A DNA stretch of 64,000 nucleotides from Ustilago trichophora (lineage: Eukaryota > Basidiomycota > Ustilaginomycetes > Ustilaginales > Ustilaginaceae), in NCBI GenBank assembly GCA_900323505.1, contig OOIN01000002.1, positions 2,418,001-2,482,000 on the forward strand, given 5' to 3'. The position numbers and the translations under genes were made by a program. The notes below the pieces were generated by a model that was not told the origin of the DNA, searched no databases, and saw nothing but the letters and a program-made list of their open reading frames with translations. Of this stretch, positions 61,789 through 64,000 are shown piece by piece. Each line of letters starts with the position of its first letter. The stretch's first letter is position 1.

Positions 61789-64000
61789 TTAGACAGCGAC
61801 GGGATTCGACTGCACAACAGCGGCAAAATCAAGCATCGGAGCAGGCGTACCGTTAGCAGAAGGCTTGTTAGCGGCGCTAATCTTGGTCTCGGCCTCGTCA
61901 GCAGCGGCGTTGGCCTCCTTGGCCTCACCGTTGGACGAAGTGGCAGCAGCGGCCTTGTCTTCAGCGGCGGGAGCCTCCGCCTCCTTGGTGGGCTCGGGCT
62001 GCTTCTTGACGGGCGCAGGGGCCGAGAGGATGGCCGAGAAGTTGGCCTTGGCCACACCGTTGGTGCTGGCAGTGGGGACGCAAGGGGCAACCGCACCGAG
62101 TCCGTTGGTCAGAGCAGGGAAGTCGTCGGCGTTGGGAAGGCGTTGAGGAGCGGGCTTCTTCTGAGCAGCGCCGTTCTGTCCGGTCTGTCCATTGGCGCGA
62201 CCAGTGGAGCCCTGGTTGGTCCGGGCTCGAGCACCGTTCTGGTTCTGGTGAGCCTTTCCACCCTGAACACCGTTGGGCTGAGGTTTGGCACCGTTCTGCC
62301 TGTTAACAGCCGTGTTGCTGTTGCCGTTGCCGTTGCCGTTGACCACGGGCTTGGAGGGGATCGAGGCGGGGATGCGATCGCCGTTACTGCTGCTGGGAAG
62401 AGCAGAGGCAGGCTTGGCTTCCTCGGTCTTGCCGGCGGCAGGAGCACGCTTGCTGTTGGTGACATTCTCAGCCTTGGCGTCGGTCTTGCCGGCGGAAGCA
62501 GCGTTCGAGTTGTTGGCTCTGGATGCCGACGAAGAGGCAGCGCCAGCGGCGGCGTTGGACTTGGCAGCGTTGCTCTGCTCCTTCTTGATAGCGGGAGCAA
62601 CAGAGGCGGGGGCCGAGGTGGTGGCAGCGGGCTTCTCGGCAGCATCCGAAGCGGGCTTCTCGGTCGAGGGCTTGGGAGCAGCCTCGGTCTTCTGGGTGGC
62701 GTTGATGGTGGTCTGAGCCGAGGCAGGCGAGGTGGAGACCGTCACGTTTGTCGACGCAGAGGCAAGACTGCTGCTGTCGCCATTGGCGGCTGTGTTGGCA
62801 GCTTGTGTCGACTGAGCGGCGTTGCTGCCGTTGGTGTTGGTGCCGTTGGCCGGACCCCTTGCGTTCTTGGCAGCCAGAGCACGGTTGATGGCACGCGAAG
62901 CCTCGATCGAATGGTTGGAACGGCCTGCGTTGGGACCACGCATGTCGGTGCCATCGGGAAGAATGTGAGGGAAACGGCAGTCCTCGCCGTGCTTGCATGC
63001 CGAGCGAGCAAAGAAGTGGCAAGCTGGTCGCTCAGTGGAGCGCTTGCTGAACTCGGATCGGGAGCCGAAGCTGCCACCCATGGATGCGCCGCCTCGTCGA
63101 GCGCTCTTGGTGCCACGAGGGAAGGTCTGGGAGCCGGTCAGGATGCTGCCATCGGCTCCAACAGACACGCCGTTCTGTGCACCTGGACCAGGCTGGAAAG
63201 GAGCGGCATGGTGGGCCATAAAGGCGCTGAAAGAAGTGGTGTTGGTCAAGCTTGCTGGTGTTGACGACTTGGCTGGCTCAGCAGCGGCGGCGGTGGTAGT
63301 CGACCCGGCAGCAGGTGTCGACTGGTTGGCATCGGTGTCGGCTGGCGCAGCAGCATCAACAACCTCAGCTGCGGTCTCTTGCGAGCTTTCGGCGTTGACA
63401 GCTTCGGCCTCTCCCTCTTGCACGTGGCTCGGTGCAAATGACTGGCGAGCATAGTGGTTGTAGGCATCGCTCTGCTCACCAGAGTGCGGCGCAGGAACCA
63501 TGTGGGGAGGAGGTGGCATGTGGACGGGCATGGGAACACCGGCGTGTGTGTACTGAATGGGCATGGGGGGAGCCATGGAGTAAAAGTGCTGCGGTGGTCC
63601 GTAGGCGGGGTAGCCGTAAGCGTGAGACTGGTAGAAGATGGGTGCTTGACCTGGCGAGACGGGGCCTGCGTTGGATGCTGATGCTGGCAGGGCAACAGGG
63701 TGGGCAAAGATGCACTTTTCGGCGTATCGGCAGTTGGGGAAGAATCGACATGGGATGAGCTTTGCGACCTCGGGGGGTGGAAGGCTGCCGGAAGAGCTGT
63801 CCTTGGGTGCGTGGGCGCGATGCTCGGGGTTGTGGGAAGGGTCAAAGAAGCTGTGCTGAGGCTGGAAGGGGTACATGGGCTGGGACATGGGATGGTGAAG
63901 AGCATGCTGCTGGTGCATTGATGCGTCCTGGTAAGCGGGAGGCTGAACGTAGCTGACGGTGCCGTCTGGCAGCTGCTTGCCGCCGTGCGAGTCGACGACG
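61789..64000 (-). CDS. CCCH zinc-finger protein, N-terminus cut by window edge
   Basis: Putative RNA-binding protein. The frame is open through the right edge, so the true start lies beyond 64000; residues upstream of the first in-window ATG (63918) read GGKQLPDGTVSYVQPPAYQD and look coding. Two CCCH fingers are visible: C-x5-C-x5-C-x3-H at 63700-63750 (CRFFPNCRYAEKCIFAH) and C-x7-C-x5-C-x3-H at 62965-63021 (CHFFARSACKHGEDCRFPH). Between them is a Pro/Met/His/Tyr-rich low-complexity segment. The 370 residues after the second finger are Ala/Ser/Asn/Thr-rich, ending with a short conserved-looking RLPNADDFPALTNG. At least 737 residues are present. CCCH pairs of this kind bind A- or AU-rich RNA. 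The family is not identified more closely. Confidence 0.85.
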   Translation of the reverse strand, partial: VVDSHGGKQLPDGTVSYVQPPAYQDASMHQQHALHHPMSQPMYPFQPQHSFFDPSHNPEHRAHAPKDSSSGSLPPPEVAKLIPCRFFPNCRYAEKCIFAHPVALPASASNAGPVSPGQAPIFYQSHAYGYPAYGPPQHFYSMAPPMPIQYTHAGVPMPVHMPPPPHMVPAPHSGEQSDAYNHYARQSFAPSHVQEGEAEAVNAESSQETAAEVVDAAAPADTDANQSTPAAGSTTTAAAAEPAKSSTPASLTNTTSFSAFMAHHAAPFQPGPGAQNGVSVGADGSILTGSQTFPRGTKSARRGGASMGGSFGSRSEFSKRSTERPACHFFARSACKHGEDCRFPHILPDGTDMRGPNAGRSNHSIEASRAINRALAAKNARGPANGTNTNGSNAAQSTQAANTAANGDSSSLASASTNVTVSTSPASAQTTINATQKTEAAPKPSTEKPASDAAEKPAATTSAPASVAPAIKKEQSNAAKSNAAAGAASSSASRANNSNAASAGKTDAKAENVTNSKRAPAAGKTEEAKPASALPSSSNGDRIPASIPSKPVVNGNGNGNSNTAVNRQNGAKPQPNGVQGGKAHQNQNGARARTNQGSTGRANGQTGQNGAAQKKPAPQRLPNADDFPALTNGLGAVAPCVPTASTNGVAKANFSAILSAPAPVKKQPEPTKEAEAPAAEDKAAAATSSNGEAKEANAAADEAETKISAANKPSANGTPAPMLDFAAVVQSNPVAV

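Noticed and set aside
62143..63264. 373-codon frame antisense to the CCCH gene
   Set aside because: A Gly/Leu/Val-rich reverse reading of an Ala/Ser/Asn-rich coding region; no domain.

Overview
The window reads as nuclear DNA of a basidiomycete smut fungus (Ustilaginales, probably Ustilaginaceae). This is inferred from long, mostly intron-free genes, short GT-AG introns of about 80-115 bases in the few split genes, a TERT of about 1,360 residues, a Ser/Asn-rich proteome, and many poly-A and dinucleotide tracts between genes. No species can be named from the sequence alone.

Layout. 0.7-1.1 kb: a two-exon SF3B5/Ysf3 splicing-factor gene. 2.7-5.0 kb: a lipase closely resembling bacterial family I.5 enzymes. 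5.04-7.30 kb: a complete Pogo/Fot-type DNA transposon with perfect 41-bp terminal inverted repeats, a TA duplication and an open transposase. 7.55-9.39 kb: a Zn2Cys6 transcription factor with a 34-glutamine tract. 9.4-17.2 kb: a gene desert upstream of that factor, full of microsatellites and a recurrent TACAGTA/TACTGTA heptamer. 17.2-22.9 kb: the INO80 remodelling ATPase. 23-26.5 kb: a second sparse stretch. 26.6-27.4 kb: a DDR48-like Asn/Ser/Gly/Tyr repeat protein. 28.1-28.8 kb: a three-exon SWI5 recombination mediator. 29.0-30.7 kb: PEX14. 31.2-32.7 kb: Rab GDI with a 5-codon first exon. 33.7-39.2 kb: a giant NVJ2/TEX2-like SMP-domain lipid-transfer protein. 39.3-41.4 kb: a single ORF joining a SET domain to the tRNA deaminase subunit TAD3. 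41.9-43.9 kb: a bHLH factor with a very long loop. 43.9-49.0 kb: a third sparse stretch ending in a GTAC-dense block. 49.0-50.9 kb: phosphomevalonate kinase (ERG8). 51.2-55.3 kb: telomerase reverse transcriptase. 55.6-57.4 kb: a CDK11/PITSLRE-type kinase. 58.0-60.1 kb: a multispan Srf1-like membrane protein. 61.8-64.0 kb: a CCCH zinc-finger protein cut by the right edge.

The genes are mainly housekeeping functions (splicing, chromatin, recombination, telomeres, peroxisomes, Rab recycling, lipid transfer, tRNA editing, sterol synthesis) and do not form a cluster or pathway. The large gene-free stretches lie 5' of the two transcription-factor genes and between the divergent INO80 and DDR48-like genes. 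The signals most worth following are the non-random TACAGTA heptamer in intergenic DNA, the GTAC-dense block upstream of ERG8, the SET-TAD3 fusion, the lipase with a conserved bacterial-type zinc site, and the intact transposon. Exons were called by eye from splice signals and protein-family similarity; no database search was possible.
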